From the NCBI GenBank assembly GCA_031271975.1, contig JAISUR010000037.1, positions 372,001-436,000 on the forward strand: 64,000 bases of DNA, given 5' to 3'. The position numbers were made by a program, and so were the translations under genes. Below are positions 17,536 through 25,888 of the stretch, piece by piece (position 1 is the stretch's first letter; each line of letters begins with the position of its first letter). The stretch comes from Propionibacteriaceae bacterium (GTDB taxonomy: Bacteria; Actinomycetota; Actinomycetes; Propionibacteriales; Propionibacteriaceae). Below the pieces are notes generated by a model. That model ran no database searches and had not been told where the DNA came from. It saw nothing but the letters and a program-made list of their open reading frames with translations.

Positions 17536-18675
17536 ATGACAAACAGCTGGACAAAGAAGGCGCTGGCGCTCTGTGCGGCTATGGCGGCGGCAACGTTGTC
17601 GCTCACAGCGTGCGGCGGGTCGTCAGACACCCTCAAGATTGGCATGGCCATCCCCACCTCGGGCGAAAACGCGATGTACGGCGAGTATATGATCAAGGGC
17701 GCTCAGCTTGCCGTGGACGAGATCAACGCCGCAGGCGGCTTGCTCGGCAAGCAGCTCGAGATCAAGACTTCCGACAGCGCCTGCGAGGCAGGCCAGGCGA
17801 CCTCGGCCGCCAACGACCTGGTCACCGAAGAGATCGTGGTGTCCATGGGCGGCTACTGCTCCGGCGCGACGTTGCCCACGATTGACATCTTCTCCAAGGC
17901 CAACATCCCCATGATCATCCCGGCCGCGAACTCCAACTCGCTCGTGGAGACCCCCCGCGACAACGTCTTCTTGGTCAACGGCGTCGGTTCCGACCAGGCC
18001 AAGATGGGCTACGACTGGACACAGAAGAACGGCTACAAGAGCCTGCTCGTTATCGACGACAAGACCGACTACTCGGTGGGCGTCTCGACGTACTACCAGC
18101 AGTTCGCCAAAGAGGCCGGAGCCACGATCGACTCCATCTCGCTGAACCCGAAGGAAAAGGACTTTTCCGGGCAGGTCGCGGAGATCCTGAAGCACGACTC
18201 CTTCTACTTCACCGGATACGCCGAGGCGGCCGGCCTGTTGATCAAGCAGTCGCTGGAAGCCGGGTACTCCGGCGGCATCTTGGTGGCAGACGGCTCCGTC
18301 GACGTCCTGACCGGCAGCACCGTCGGCCAGCCGAAGGCCTCCGAGGTCATCTACGGCACCTTCTCGGTGACGCCTGACATGATCGACGACGGCGGCGCTT
18401 TCATCAGCACCTACAAGGCGAAGTTCGGCAACGAGGAGCCCGGCCCGTACGTCATCCAGACCTACGACTCGGTCAAGCTCTGGGCGCAGGCCGTGACTGA
18501 AGCGGGCTCCGTCGAAATGGACGCGGTCGACGCTGTGCTGCACAAGATCGAGTACGACGGCCTCACCGGCCCGATCTCCTTCAACGCGGACGGCTCGCGC
18601 AAGAAGTCCCCATTCGTGATCGTCAAGGTCTCCGAGGACAACACCTTCAAACTGTTCGACGACATGGCCAGCTGA
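17536..18675 (+). CDS. livK: Branched-chain-amino-acid-type ABC binding lipoprotein
   Basis: A 379-residue periplasmic-binding-protein family (LivJ/LivK) lipoprotein on the outer face of the membrane. A signal peptide with lipobox LTAC places the lipidated cysteine at C26, followed by GGSSDTLKIGMAIPTSGENAMYGEYMIKG, the typical start of the type I fold. The chosen ATG gives a normal signal peptide; the frame is open further upstream without a signal. It is the first gene of a complete five-gene Liv-type operon. The position behind hypD and sdaA makes uptake of hydroxyproline, serine or other amino acids as plausible as leucine. Confidence 0.9.
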   Translation: MTNSWTKKALALCAAMAAATLSLTACGGSSDTLKIGMAIPTSGENAMYGEYMIKGAQLAVDEINAAGGLLGKQLEIKTSDSACEAGQATSAANDLVTEEIVVSMGGYCSGATLPTIDIFSKANIPMIIPAANSNSLVETPRDNVFLVNGVGSDQAKMGYDWTQKNGYKSLLVIDDKTDYSVGVSTYYQQFAKEAGATIDSISLNPKEKDFSGQVAEILKHDSFYFTGYAEAAGLLIKQSLEAGYSGGILVADGSVDVLTGSTVGQPKASEVIYGTFSVTPDMIDDGGAFISTYKAKFGNEEPGPYVIQTYDSVKLWAQAVTEAGSVEMDAVDAVLHKIEYDGLTGPISFNADGSRKKSPFVIVKVSEDNTFKLFDDMAS

Positions 18676-18686
18676 GCCTGGCGGAT

Positions 18687-18726
18687 ATGGCGTGTCTCAG
18701 CCTACAAACGGGCTGGGACACGCCAT
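18687..18726 (+). terminator. Long hairpin between binding protein and permease genes
   Basis: A 16-bp stem (ATGGCGTGTC... pairing with ...GACACGCCAT, one G-U type mismatch) with an 8-nt loop lies 12 nt after the binding-protein stop. No T-run follows, so it is better read as an mRNA-stabilising or partial-attenuation hairpin that gives more binding protein than permease, as is common in such operons. Confidence 0.65.
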
Positions 18727-18772
18727 TCGCCACTTCGCCGTACAATCTGCCAAACGATGACATGAGGACTGC

Positions 18773-19675
18773 ATGACCCAGGTTCTGATCGACGGGCTCT
18801 TTTTGGGTTGCGTCTACGCGCTGATCGCGCTCGGTTATTCCATGGTGTACGGCATCATCAAGCTGCTCAACTTCGCCCACGGCGACATCTTCATGTTCGG
18901 CGCCATGATCGCCTTCACGATGCTGACAGCGGTGCCGGGATTGCAGAGCGCCGGCATCGTAGCCGTTTTCGGAGTGCTGATCTTGTCCATGTTCCTGACC
19001 GGCGGCACGGGCGTCCTGATCGAGGCGGTCGCCTACAAGCCGTTGCGCAGCGCGCCGCGATTATCCCTGTTGATCACCGCCGTCGGCATGTCGTTCGTGC
19101 TGGAGTACGGCGTGAAGCAGTTCTGGGGCTCCAAATCGATCACGTGGCCGCAATGGGCGCAGATGGGCGCCGGCTCCATCCCCATCTTCGACGGCACCAT
19201 CACGATATCGCGGCTGGTCTTGATGGCCGTCTCGATCGCGTTGATGGTCGGCCTGGGCTTCTACATCAACGGCACCCGGCAGGGCCGCGCGATGCGCGCC
19301 ATCGCCCTCGACCAGCGGGCTTCGACGCTGATGGGCGTGGACGTCAACCGCACCATCTCCTTGGTCTTCTTCATCGGCTCCGCCTTGGCGGGCGCGGCTG
19401 GTGTCATGTTCGGAATGTACTACGGCGCCATCGGCTTCATGATGGGCTTCCTGCTCGGGCTGAAGGCTTTCACCGCGGCCGTCATCGGCGGCATCGGCAA
19501 TATGTACGGCGCGATGCTGGGGGGCCTGACCTTGGGCCTGATCGAGCGCACCACCGTCTACTTCTGCAATGGCGACGACTCTTGGAAGGACGTCGTCTCG
19601 TTCGGCCTGCTGATCTTGTTCCTCACCCTGCGGCCCACCGGCATTCTCGGCGACCGCGTCGTGGAGAGGATGTGA
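18773..19675 (+). CDS. livH: Branched-chain-amino-acid-type ABC permease LivH
   Basis: A 300-residue membrane permease. The LivH fold is clear: LIDGLFLGCVYALIALGYSMVYGIIKLLNFAHGDIFM at the N-terminus and the coupling-loop region TAAVIGGIGNMYGAMLGGL near 240. Start ATG has GAGGA upstream. The stop is one base from the livM start. It forms the transmembrane pore with LivM. Confidence 0.93.
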   Translation: MTQVLIDGLFLGCVYALIALGYSMVYGIIKLLNFAHGDIFMFGAMIAFTMLTAVPGLQSAGIVAVFGVLILSMFLTGGTGVLIEAVAYKPLRSAPRLSLLITAVGMSFVLEYGVKQFWGSKSITWPQWAQMGAGSIPIFDGTITISRLVLMAVSIALMVGLGFYINGTRQGRAMRAIALDQRASTLMGVDVNRTISLVFFIGSALAGAAGVMFGMYYGAIGFMMGFLLGLKAFTAAVIGGIGNMYGAMLGGLTLGLIERTTVYFCNGDDSWKDVVSFGLLILFLTLRPTGILGDRVVERM

Positions 19676-19676
19676 C

Positions 19677-20807
19677 ATGGCGTCCGCGACTATCGCCCCC
19701 GCGCTGAAGCAGCCCGCCTGGACGAACGACCGCAACGTGCTGCGCGTCCTGGCTATCGTGTTCGTCGTCTTCGTCTACGTGCTGCCGCTGATCGACGACT
19801 CCACCAAGACCATGGACTTCATGACCAAGGCCATGATCTACGTCTTCTTGGGCATGGGCCTGAATGTGGTCGTCGGCTACGCGGGGCTGCTGGATCTGGG
19901 CTATATCGCCTTCTACGCGATCGGCGCCTACACCTGTGGCATCCTCACCCAGGCGTTCCACATCCCGCAATGGGCCGCAGTGCCCGGTGTCGTCGTGGCC
20001 TGCATCATCGCCGGCATCATCATCGGTGGCCCCACGCTGCGGCTGCGCTCCGACTATCTGGCCATCGTCACCCTCGGTTTCGGCGAAATCATCCGGGTGA
20101 CGGCCCGCAACCTCACTATCGACGCCCCGGACGGCTCGCCTATGGTGCGTGGCCCGTCGGGCATGGCCAACATCGAACAGTGGTCGTTCGGCGGGTGGAG
20201 CTTCACCGACGGGCTCAACATCGGCGGCATGTTCATCCGCGAGCAGGTCATCTTCTACTACTTCGTGACGACGATCGCCTTGGTGTTGGGCGTCTTCGGC
20301 ATTTCGCGGCTGGCCAACGGCCGCCTGGGCCGGGCTTGGAAGGCGGTGCGCGACGACGAGGACGCCGCCGAGGCCATGGGAATCAACACGTACACCACGA
20401 AGATCACGGCCTACATCATCGGCGCGGTGTGGGCGGGCCTGGCCGGGCAGTTGTCGGCCACACAGCAGTTGTCCATCGCGCCCACGTCGTTCGAGTTCTT
20501 GTTCTCGGCGCTGATCTTGATGGCCGTGGTGATCGGAGGCATGGGATCCACGCCGGGCGTCGTGCTGGGCGCGATGTTCGTCTCGCTGGTGCCCAACCTG
20601 TTGCGCAACTACGAGTGGGCGGAGAACCGCTACCTCTACTTCGGCATCTTGCTCGTGGTGGTGATGTTGTTCCGGCCGAAGGGGTTCTGGCCGGCCACCG
20701 ACATCCTGCCGTGGAGTTCGGAGAAGATCCACAAATGGCTCACGGCCCGCAAGGCGGCCAAAGCTGGGAAAGACCTGATCGCGACCGAGGAGGACACCTA
20801 TGAGTGA
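19677..20807 (+). CDS. livM: Branched-chain-amino-acid-type ABC permease LivM
   Basis: A 376-residue membrane permease partner of LivH. The segment GLNVVVGYAGLLDLGYIAFYAIGAYT and the loop VVIGGMGSTPGVVLGA are family hallmarks. GAGAGG precedes the ATG. The 3' end overlaps livG by 8 nt. A charged tail of about 35 residues (SSEKIHKWLTARKAAKAG) extends into the cytosol. Confidence 0.93.
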   Translation: MASATIAPALKQPAWTNDRNVLRVLAIVFVVFVYVLPLIDDSTKTMDFMTKAMIYVFLGMGLNVVVGYAGLLDLGYIAFYAIGAYTCGILTQAFHIPQWAAVPGVVVACIIAGIIIGGPTLRLRSDYLAIVTLGFGEIIRVTARNLTIDAPDGSPMVRGPSGMANIEQWSFGGWSFTDGLNIGGMFIREQVIFYYFVTTIALVLGVFGISRLANGRLGRAWKAVRDDEDAAEAMGINTYTTKITAYIIGAVWAGLAGQLSATQQLSIAPTSFEFLFSALILMAVVIGGMGSTPGVVLGAMFVSLVPNLLRNYEWAENRYLYFGILLVVVMLFRPKGFWPATDILPWSSEKIHKWLTARKAAKAGKDLIATEEDTYE

Positions 20808-21597
20808 GACTCCGCGCGACACGCTGCTGGAAGTGCGCGACCTGGTGCTCCGCTTTGGCGGCGTCGTCGCCGTCGACGGCCTGAACATGAGCGTCCACGC
20901 CGGCGAGATCGTCTCCGTCATCGGGCCGAACGGGGCCGGCAAGACGTCCGCGTTCAACTGCATCTCCGGCTTCTACCGGGCCAACTCCGGCTCGATCCGC
21001 TTCCTGGGCCAGTCGATCCTGCGCCGCCAGCCGTCCACGATCACCAAGATGGGCATGGCGCGCACTTTCCAGAACCTGCGCCTGTTCAAGGAGATGTCCA
21101 TCCTGGACAACGTCAAGACGGGCGCGCACTACCGGATGAAGCAGCACTGGTTCGACGCGCTGCTGCACACGCCGGCGTACGGCAAGTCCGAGCGCGAGTG
21201 CGAGGATGACGCGCGCTACTGGCTCGATTTCGTCGGCTTCAAGGGCGACACCAGCATGTATGTGACCGCGCTCCCCTATGGTGAACAGCGCCGCGTGGAG
21301 ATCGCCCGCGCGTTGATGACCAAGCCGCGCGTGCTGATGCTCGATGAGCCTGCCGCCGGGTTGAACCATTCCGAGAAGCAGGGCCTGATCGAGCTGATCC
21401 GCCGCATCCAGGCGCTCGGCATTTCGATCGTGCTGATCGAACACGACATGGGCTTGGTGATGGACATCTCCGAACGCATCATCGTGCTCAACTACGGCAA
21501 AGAGATCGCCGACGGGACGCCGGACGAGATCCGCAACGACCCGCTCGTCGTCGAGGCGTATCTGGGCACCGACGAAGACGAGGAGGACGCCGAATGA
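20800..21597 (+). CDS. livG: Branched-chain-amino-acid-type ABC ATPase LivG
   Basis: A 265-residue ATPase. Walker [10 protein letters not shown] (42-50), the LivG-type signature LPYGEQRRVEIARAL and Walker B VLMLDEPAAGLNHSE are present. It overlaps livM by 8 nt and livF by 4 nt (ATGA), so all are translated together. The C-terminus is acidic (DEDEEDAE). Confidence 0.94.
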   Translation: MSETPRDTLLEVRDLVLRFGGVVAVDGLNMSVHAGEIVSVIGPNGAGKTSAFNCISGFYRANSGSIRFLGQSILRRQPSTITKMGMARTFQNLRLFKEMSILDNVKTGAHYRMKQHWFDALLHTPAYGKSERECEDDARYWLDFVGFKGDTSMYVTALPYGEQRRVEIARALMTKPRVLMLDEPAAGLNHSEKQGLIELIRRIQALGISIVLIEHDMGLVMDISERIIVLNYGKEIADGTPDEIRNDPLVVEAYLGTDEDEEDAE

Positions 21598-22307
21598 GTT
21601 GGCTGGAAGTCTCCGGAGTCGACGTCCATTACGGGCGCATTCAGGCGCTGCGCGGCCTGTCCTTCGGCGTGGACCAGGGCGAGATCGTCTCTCTGCTCGG
21701 CAACAACGGCGCCGGCAAGTCCACCACGCTGAACATGCTCTCGGGCATCTTGCGGCCTACCGCGGGCACGGTCACCTGGCAGGGCGAAGACTTGGCCAAA
21801 GTGCCCCCGCACGACCTGGTGGCGCGCGGCATCGTGCAGGTGCCGGAAGGACGGCGCATTTTCTCGACCATGAAAGTCGAGGAGAACTTGCTGCTGGGCG
21901 GCTACCGAGTCTCGAACACGAAGCTGATCGCCCAGCGCATCGACATGGTCTACGACATGATGCCCCGCCTCAAGGAGCGCCGCAACCAAGAGGGCGGCAC
22001 GCTGTCCGGCGGCGAACAGCAGATGCTGGCCATCGGCCGCGCCCTAATCTCCGAGCCGCAACTCCTGCTGCTTGACGAGCCCAGCATGGGCCTGGCCCCG
22101 CTGATGGTCCGCGAAGTGATGAACATCATCAACCAGGTCAACGCCACCGGCACAACCGTCCTGATCGTCGAGCAGAACGCCAAGGCCGCCCTGCGCATCG
22201 CCAACCGCGCCTACGTCCTGGAAACCGGCTCAGTCACGCTCTCCGGCCCAGCCTCCGAACTCGCCAAGGACCCCCGCGTCGTCGAGGCCTACCTGGGCAC
22301 CGACTAA
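21594..22307 (+). CDS. livF: Branched-chain-amino-acid-type ABC ATPase LivF
   Basis: A 237-residue ATPase and last gene of the operon. Walker A GNNGAGKST (37-45), signature LSGGEQQML and Walker B LLLLDEPSMGLAP are complete, with the LivF-typical GRRIFSTMKVEENLLLG. The operon ends here; the next 399 nt carry only repeats. Confidence 0.94.
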   Translation: MSWLEVSGVDVHYGRIQALRGLSFGVDQGEIVSLLGNNGAGKSTTLNMLSGILRPTAGTVTWQGEDLAKVPPHDLVARGIVQVPEGRRIFSTMKVEENLLLGGYRVSNTKLIAQRIDMVYDMMPRLKERRNQEGGTLSGGEQQMLAIGRALISEPQLLLLDEPSMGLAPLMVREVMNIINQVNATGTTVLIVEQNAKAALRIANRAYVLETGSVTLSGPASELAKDPRVVEAYLGTD

Positions 22308-22334
22308 GCCCCCAGCGCCGTCATCCCGGACTCG

Positions 22335-22463
22335 TTCCGGGGTCCCCGCAAAGTATCGAAGAACTTTGCGGGGTGGGTTCCGGGGTCCCCGCAAAGTATC
22401 GAAGAACTTTGCGGGGTGGGTTCCGGGGTCCGAGCAAAGTATCGAAGAACTTTGCGGGGTGGG
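22335..22463. repeat. Three tandem 43-bp hairpin units
   Basis: Copies start at 22335, 22378 and 22421 with an exact 43-bp period. Each carries an 11-bp inverted repeat CCCCGCAAAGT / ACTTTGCGGGG around an 8-nt loop ATCGAAGA; in the third copy the left arm is degenerate. A related hairpin lies at 35306-35362. Confidence 0.9.
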
Positions 22464-22485
22464 TTCCGGGATCAAACCCCACCCG

Positions 22486-22596
22486 GTCATCCCGGACTTG
22501 TTCCGGGATCTTGGGACGAAGTCCCATGCACCCCGCAGGGGTGCCCTAACGGGCACACGGACTACGTCCGAGATCCCGGAACAAGCCCGGGATGAC
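22486..22596. repeat. 111-bp MITE/REP-like element with 26-bp terminal inverted repeats
   Basis: The ends GTCATCCCGG... and ...CCGGGATGAC are perfectly complementary and the complementarity runs 26 bp with a single mismatch. Inside are three more hairpins: GGGACGAAGTCCC, a GTGCCC/GGGCAC stem and GGACTACGTCC. Related copies are at 35206-35304 (right end truncated) and 46906-46948 (left end only). No coding capacity. Confidence 0.88.
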
Positions 22597-22706
22597 GAGA
22601 TCGGGATCTCGCACGCAGTGCGGTCCCAGCCCACCAACAACCGGGCTGCGTCCCAGATCCCGGAACAGGTCCGGGATGACCGATCTGAGGGCACTTCTTG
22701 GGCCAC

Positions 22707-23393
22707 TCAGAACAGCCGGTCTTCGGCGTTGTCCAGGCCGCGCAGGGCGTCGTAGTCCACCAATACACACTCGATGCCGCGGGTGCCGGCCAGGGTCTTG
22801 GCTTGGGGCTTGATGAGTTGGGCGGCGAAGACGCCGCGCACTGGGGCCAGCAGCGGATCGGCGTTCATCAGTTCCAGGTAGCGGCCCAGTTGTTCCACGC
22901 CGTCGATTTCGCCGCGGCGTTTGACCTCCACCGCCACGTAGGCGCCCATGGCGTCGCGCAGCAGCAGGTCGACAGGGCCGATGGGAGTCAGGTATTCGCG
23001 CTGGACCAGTTGCCAGCCGGGGCCGAAGGTGCTGGGGTTCTCGGCCAACAGGGCTTGCAGGTGCGCCTCCACGCCATCTTTGGTCAGGCCCGGATCCACG
23101 CCCAACTCGTGGGAGTCGTCGGCCGCGACTTCCCCCAGCAGGATCCGCAGCGTGTCGGCGCCGTTGGAGACTTCCCAGACGGCCGTCGCCTGCGGCGGGT
23201 CATCGGCATCCGGCTGCGACACGGCCAAGGTGCAGGGTGCGCTCATCCAGTTCAGCGGCTTGTAGGCGCGGTCGTCCGCGTGCACGGAAACGGAGCCGTC
23301 TGCTTTGACCATGATCAGCCGTTTGGCCCAGGGCAGGTGCGCCGACAGCCGCCCGGCGTAGTCCACCTGGCATTCGGCGATCAGCAAGCGCAT
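22707..23393 (-). CDS. nucS: Endonuclease NucS (EndoMS), mismatch-specific
   Basis: A 228-residue nuclease of the non-canonical mismatch repair of Actinobacteria and Archaea. The catalytic PD-(D/E)xK core is seen at D142 ([11 protein letters not shown]) and E156-x-K158 (VAVEVKRRG). The extreme C-terminus EDRLF fits the beta-clamp-binding tail of actinobacterial NucS. The ATG chosen gives the conserved [16 protein letters not shown] start; the open frame further upstream overlaps the divergent neighbour and is not conserved-looking. It converges with livF across the repeat block. Confidence 0.93.
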   Translation of the reverse strand: MRLLIAECQVDYAGRLSAHLPWAKRLIMVKADGSVSVHADDRAYKPLNWMSAPCTLAVSQPDADDPPQATAVWEVSNGADTLRILLGEVAADDSHELGVDPGLTKDGVEAHLQALLAENPSTFGPGWQLVQREYLTPIGPVDLLLRDAMGAYVAVEVKRRGEIDGVEQLGRYLELMNADPLLAPVRGVFAAQLIKPQAKTLAGTRGIECVLVDYDALRGLDNAEDRLF

Positions 23394-23421
23394 GGGGCAT
23401 ACGATAGCGCGCCGGGTGGGG

Positions 23422-23427
23422 TACGAT
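23422..23427 (+). promoter_or_regulatory. Candidate -10 of a leaderless transcript
   Basis: TACGAT lies 6 nt before the GTG of the small CxxC protein gene, the spacing expected when transcription begins at the start codon. The gene lacks a ribosome-binding site, which agrees with leaderless translation common in Actinobacteria. Confidence 0.35.
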
Positions 23428-23433
23428 CCTGCA

Positions 23434-23706
23434 GTGGCCAGACGTCCTTCCAAGCACCTGCGGGCACCGCGTCCGATCCTGGACAGTTTCGCGGCCACGC
23501 AGGTGAAGGCAGACGGCCGCTGGCTGGTCAACAACATGTCCGCGGACCGCGCCGTGAAGCCCTACATCTGCCCCGGCTGCCAGCAAACAATCCCGCGCGG
23601 CCAAGCTCACTTGGTCGCGTGGCCCGTGGAACCTTCGATCGGCTCCACGTCGCCGGTCGCCGAACGCCGCCACTGGCACACCGCTTGCTGGAACCGCAGG
23701 CCATGA
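23434..23706 (+). CDS. Small conserved CxxC/HxH protein (often annotated ATP/GTP-binding)
   Basis: A 90-residue protein with C46-x2-C49 ([13 protein letters not shown]) and H80-W-H82-x2-C85-W at the C-terminus, a likely zinc-binding set. Small actinobacterial proteins with the same RCPGC...HVVAWP...RRHWHxACW layout are commonly labelled ATP/GTP-binding, without a P-loop. None is visible here either. The start is GTG; an in-frame ATG at 23392 would overlap the divergent nucS start. It overlaps the hydrolase gene by 4 nt. Function unknown. Confidence 0.72.
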   Translation: MARRPSKHLRAPRPILDSFAATQVKADGRWLVNNMSADRAVKPYICPGCQQTIPRGQAHLVAWPVEPSIGSTSPVAERRHWHTACWNRRP

Positions 23707-24473
23707 TCCACACCGAACTCGTCGGCGAAGCACCGCCGCGCATCGCCTACCTGCACGGGTTGCTGGGCCGCGGGCGCAACTGGGCGTCCATCGCCAAGAC
23801 ACTCGCCGCCGCGGGCTTTCCCGGCGTGCTCATAGACCTGCCCAACCACGGCGCCAGCGCTTGGACGCGCGAGTTCGGCTACGTGGCCATGGCCGACGAA
23901 GTCGCGGCCACGCTGCGCGAAATGCTGGCCGGGCGGCGCATCACCTTGGTGGGGCATTCGATGGGCGGCAAAGTGGCGATGCTCGTAGCGCTGCGGCACC
24001 CGGAGTTGATGCGCAAACTGGTGGTCGTCGACATCTCGCCCGACATTTCTGAGGGCGTGGCCAATTTCGACCCGGTGCTGGAGGCGGTCGCCGCGGTTGA
24101 CTTGGCCGCCATCTTGACCCGAGCGGACGCGGACGCCATGCTGCGCGACCGGATACCGCGGGCCGAAGTGCGCGCTCTGGTGCTGCAGAACTTGCGGCAG
24201 CGTTCCGGCGCCTGGGGCTGGCAACCCAACGTGGAGTTGCTGTCCAATGCGCTGGACGACATCGCCGGGTGGCCGCAACCGGGAGCGGCCAACTACTTGG
24301 GCCCGGTGCTGTGGATCAACGGGTCTGATTCCGACTACGTCCTGCCGGAGCACGACACCGCGATGTACCGGCTGTTTCCCAACACCCGGCATGTCGAGAT
24401 TCCCGGCGCCGGGCATTGGGTGCACGCGGACCAGCCAGCGGCGCTGGTGGCCGCCCTGCGCGAATTCCTGTGA
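23703..24473 (+). CDS. Alpha/beta hydrolase (YbfF-like esterase)
   Basis: A 256-residue alpha/beta-fold hydrolase. The nucleophile elbow is GHSMGG (S86), the oxyanion HG motif is LHGLLG near 18-22, and the catalytic H238 is in GAGHWVH, with an acid likely in the NGSDSDYVLP segment. The ATG overlaps the stop of the CxxC protein gene (ATGA). It converges with the cyclophilin gene with one base between the stops. The substrate is not predictable; short-chain esters or thioesters are typical. Confidence 0.85.
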   Translation: MIHTELVGEAPPRIAYLHGLLGRGRNWASIAKTLAAAGFPGVLIDLPNHGASAWTREFGYVAMADEVAATLREMLAGRRITLVGHSMGGKVAMLVALRHPELMRKLVVVDISPDISEGVANFDPVLEAVAAVDLAAILTRADADAMLRDRIPRAEVRALVLQNLRQRSGAWGWQPNVELLSNALDDIAGWPQPGAANYLGPVLWINGSDSDYVLPEHDTAMYRLFPNTRHVEIPGAGHWVHADQPAALVAALREFL

Positions 24474-24474
24474 C

Positions 24475-25146
24475 TCAGCCGCCCGTGACCGAAGTGATGG
24501 TGGCGGGCAGGATGGGCGCGCCGTCGCCATTCGCCCCGTCGGTGCCGCCCAAGGCGATGTCCTGAATGATCTTCAGGCCCGCCTCGTCAATGTGCGCGAA
24601 CACCGTGTAGGCGGGGCTGAGCGGCGAATCCTCGAAAACGAAAAAGAACTGCGACCCGTTCGTGGCCGGACCAGCATTCGCCATCGCGACGGTCCCCGCG
24701 GTGTACGACTGCTCCGTCAAGCCGTCAGTTTCGTCGTCGAACTGGTAACCCGGGCCGCCCGTGCCCGTCGCAGTCGGATCGCCGCACTGCAGCACGTAGA
24801 TGCCGGAATCCACCAGCCGGTGGCACTTGGTGCCGTCGAAATACCCCTGCTGGGCCAGCGACTCGAAGGAGTTCACCGTGCACGGCGCCTGCTCGCGGTC
24901 CAGCGTCAACTGGATGGGCAGGTCGTTCAACTCCAAGGTCATCACCGCGGTGCCCTTGGCATTCACATCCACGCCGTTCGGCAGCTCGACGTCCTTCGCG
25001 GCGTTCCCGGTCTCCCGATAGTCGCAACTGACCTTGTCCGGCTTGGCGGGCTCGGTGGGATCGGCGGTATCGCCGTCCGTGGAGTTTCCGGGGGTACAAC
25101 CGGCCAGCAGCCCGGCTGCGAATATCAGAGCAATCAGTTTCTTCAC
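24475..25146 (-). CDS. Cyclophilin-type peptidyl-prolyl isomerase lipoprotein
   Basis: A 223-residue extracytoplasmic PPIase. The lipobox LLAGC ends a short signal peptide (VKKLIALIFAAGLLAGC). The cyclophilin domain includes NSFESLAQQGYFDGTKCHRL, YTAGTVAMANAGPATNGSQFFFVFEDSP and YTVFAHI, matching the active-site strands of the family. The GTG at 25146 gives a proper signal; an ATG at 25194 would put 16 residues in front of it. It likely folds exported proteins, possibly the large surface protein among others. Confidence 0.88.
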   Translation of the reverse strand: MKKLIALIFAAGLLAGCTPGNSTDGDTADPTEPAKPDKVSCDYRETGNAAKDVELPNGVDVNAKGTAVMTLELNDLPIQLTLDREQAPCTVNSFESLAQQGYFDGTKCHRLVDSGIYVLQCGDPTATGTGGPGYQFDDETDGLTEQSYTAGTVAMANAGPATNGSQFFFVFEDSPLSPAYTVFAHIDEAGLKIIQDIALGGTDGANGDGAPILPATITSVTGG

Positions 25147-25215
25147 GTGTAATAGCTTGCCATCGCCGCACAAGTCTGCCCGGAACCGACTCACCGGATC
25201 CGGGACCCAGAACGT

Positions 25216-25851
25216 TCAGGTCTGAAGTTTCTGCTGCTGCTGGCTAATCCGCTCGCGCTGCCGGGCGGCCCGGGATGTCAGCGTCTCGCGGTCCTTGCCG
25301 GGGATCCACAGCACTTCCCCGGCCTGTTGGGCGGCCATGCGCGCGGCGACGAACAGCAAGTCGGAGAGCCGGTTCAAATACTTGATCGCCAAGGGGTTGA
25401 CGGTGCCCGGCTGGTCTTCGCCGACACGCCAAGCCTCCCGCTCCGCCCGACGCACCACGGCGCGGGCCACATGCAGCGTCGCGGCGGTTTGGCTGCCGCC
25501 GGGGAGCACGAACGAACGCAACTCGGGCAGCCCGGCCGACAACTCATCGCACCAGTCCTCCAGGCGGTCCACCGAATCCTGGATGACGCGCAGCGATCCC
25601 GCGTCACCTGGATAGGGATTGGACAAGTCCGTGCCCACGTCGAACAACTCGTTCTGCACGTGGCTGAGCGCTTCGGCGACAACTGCCGGCAAATCCGCCT
25701 GCGCCAACACCAGCCCCACCAACGAGTTGGCCTCGTCAACCGCCCCGTACGCCTCCACGCGGGGATCCGTCTTCGCCGTGCGGGACATGTCTGACAGCGT
25801 CGTCTGCCCCTCGTCGCCAGTGCGCGTGTAGATCCGCGTCAGATTGACCAT
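25216..25851 (-). CDS. Cob(I)alamin adenosyltransferase, PduO type
   Basis: A 211-residue ATP:corrinoid adenosyltransferase that makes adenosylcobalamin. The N-terminal ATP loop TRTGDEGQTTLSD (9-21), VEAYGAVDEANS and the QNELFDVGTDLSNP segment are the family's conserved elements. It lies 37 nt downstream of the last permease gene of the ureohydrolase operon and may be read from it. No B12 riboswitch is seen in the gap. Confidence 0.9.
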   Translation of the reverse strand: MVNLTRIYTRTGDEGQTTLSDMSRTAKTDPRVEAYGAVDEANSLVGLVLAQADLPAVVAEALSHVQNELFDVGTDLSNPYPGDAGSLRVIQDSVDRLEDWCDELSAGLPELRSFVLPGGSQTAATLHVARAVVRRAEREAWRVGEDQPGTVNPLAIKYLNRLSDLLFVAARMAAQQAGEVLWIPGKDRETLTSRAARQRERISQQQQKLQT

Positions 25852-25888
25852 GGGACCAGCCTAGCGGCTGGCCGCCGAAGCGCTGGAC

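Larger units (their letters stand above)
22308..22706. repeat. Gene-free block of palindromic repeats between livF and nucS
   Basis: No gene is visible in these 399 nt, which are packed with inverted repeats. In order: a partial end sequence (GTCATCCCGGACTCGTTCCGG) from 22320, three 43-bp tandem hairpin units, a 111-bp element with long terminal inverted repeats, further small hairpins (22597-22654), and an inverted end sequence finishing GGGATGAC at 22680. livF and nucS converge on the block, so its hairpins may also end both transcripts. Confidence 0.85.

Noticed and set aside
22335-22463. CRISPR array
   Set aside because: The 43-bp units follow one another directly without unique spacers, and no cas gene is present; they are tandem hairpin repeats.
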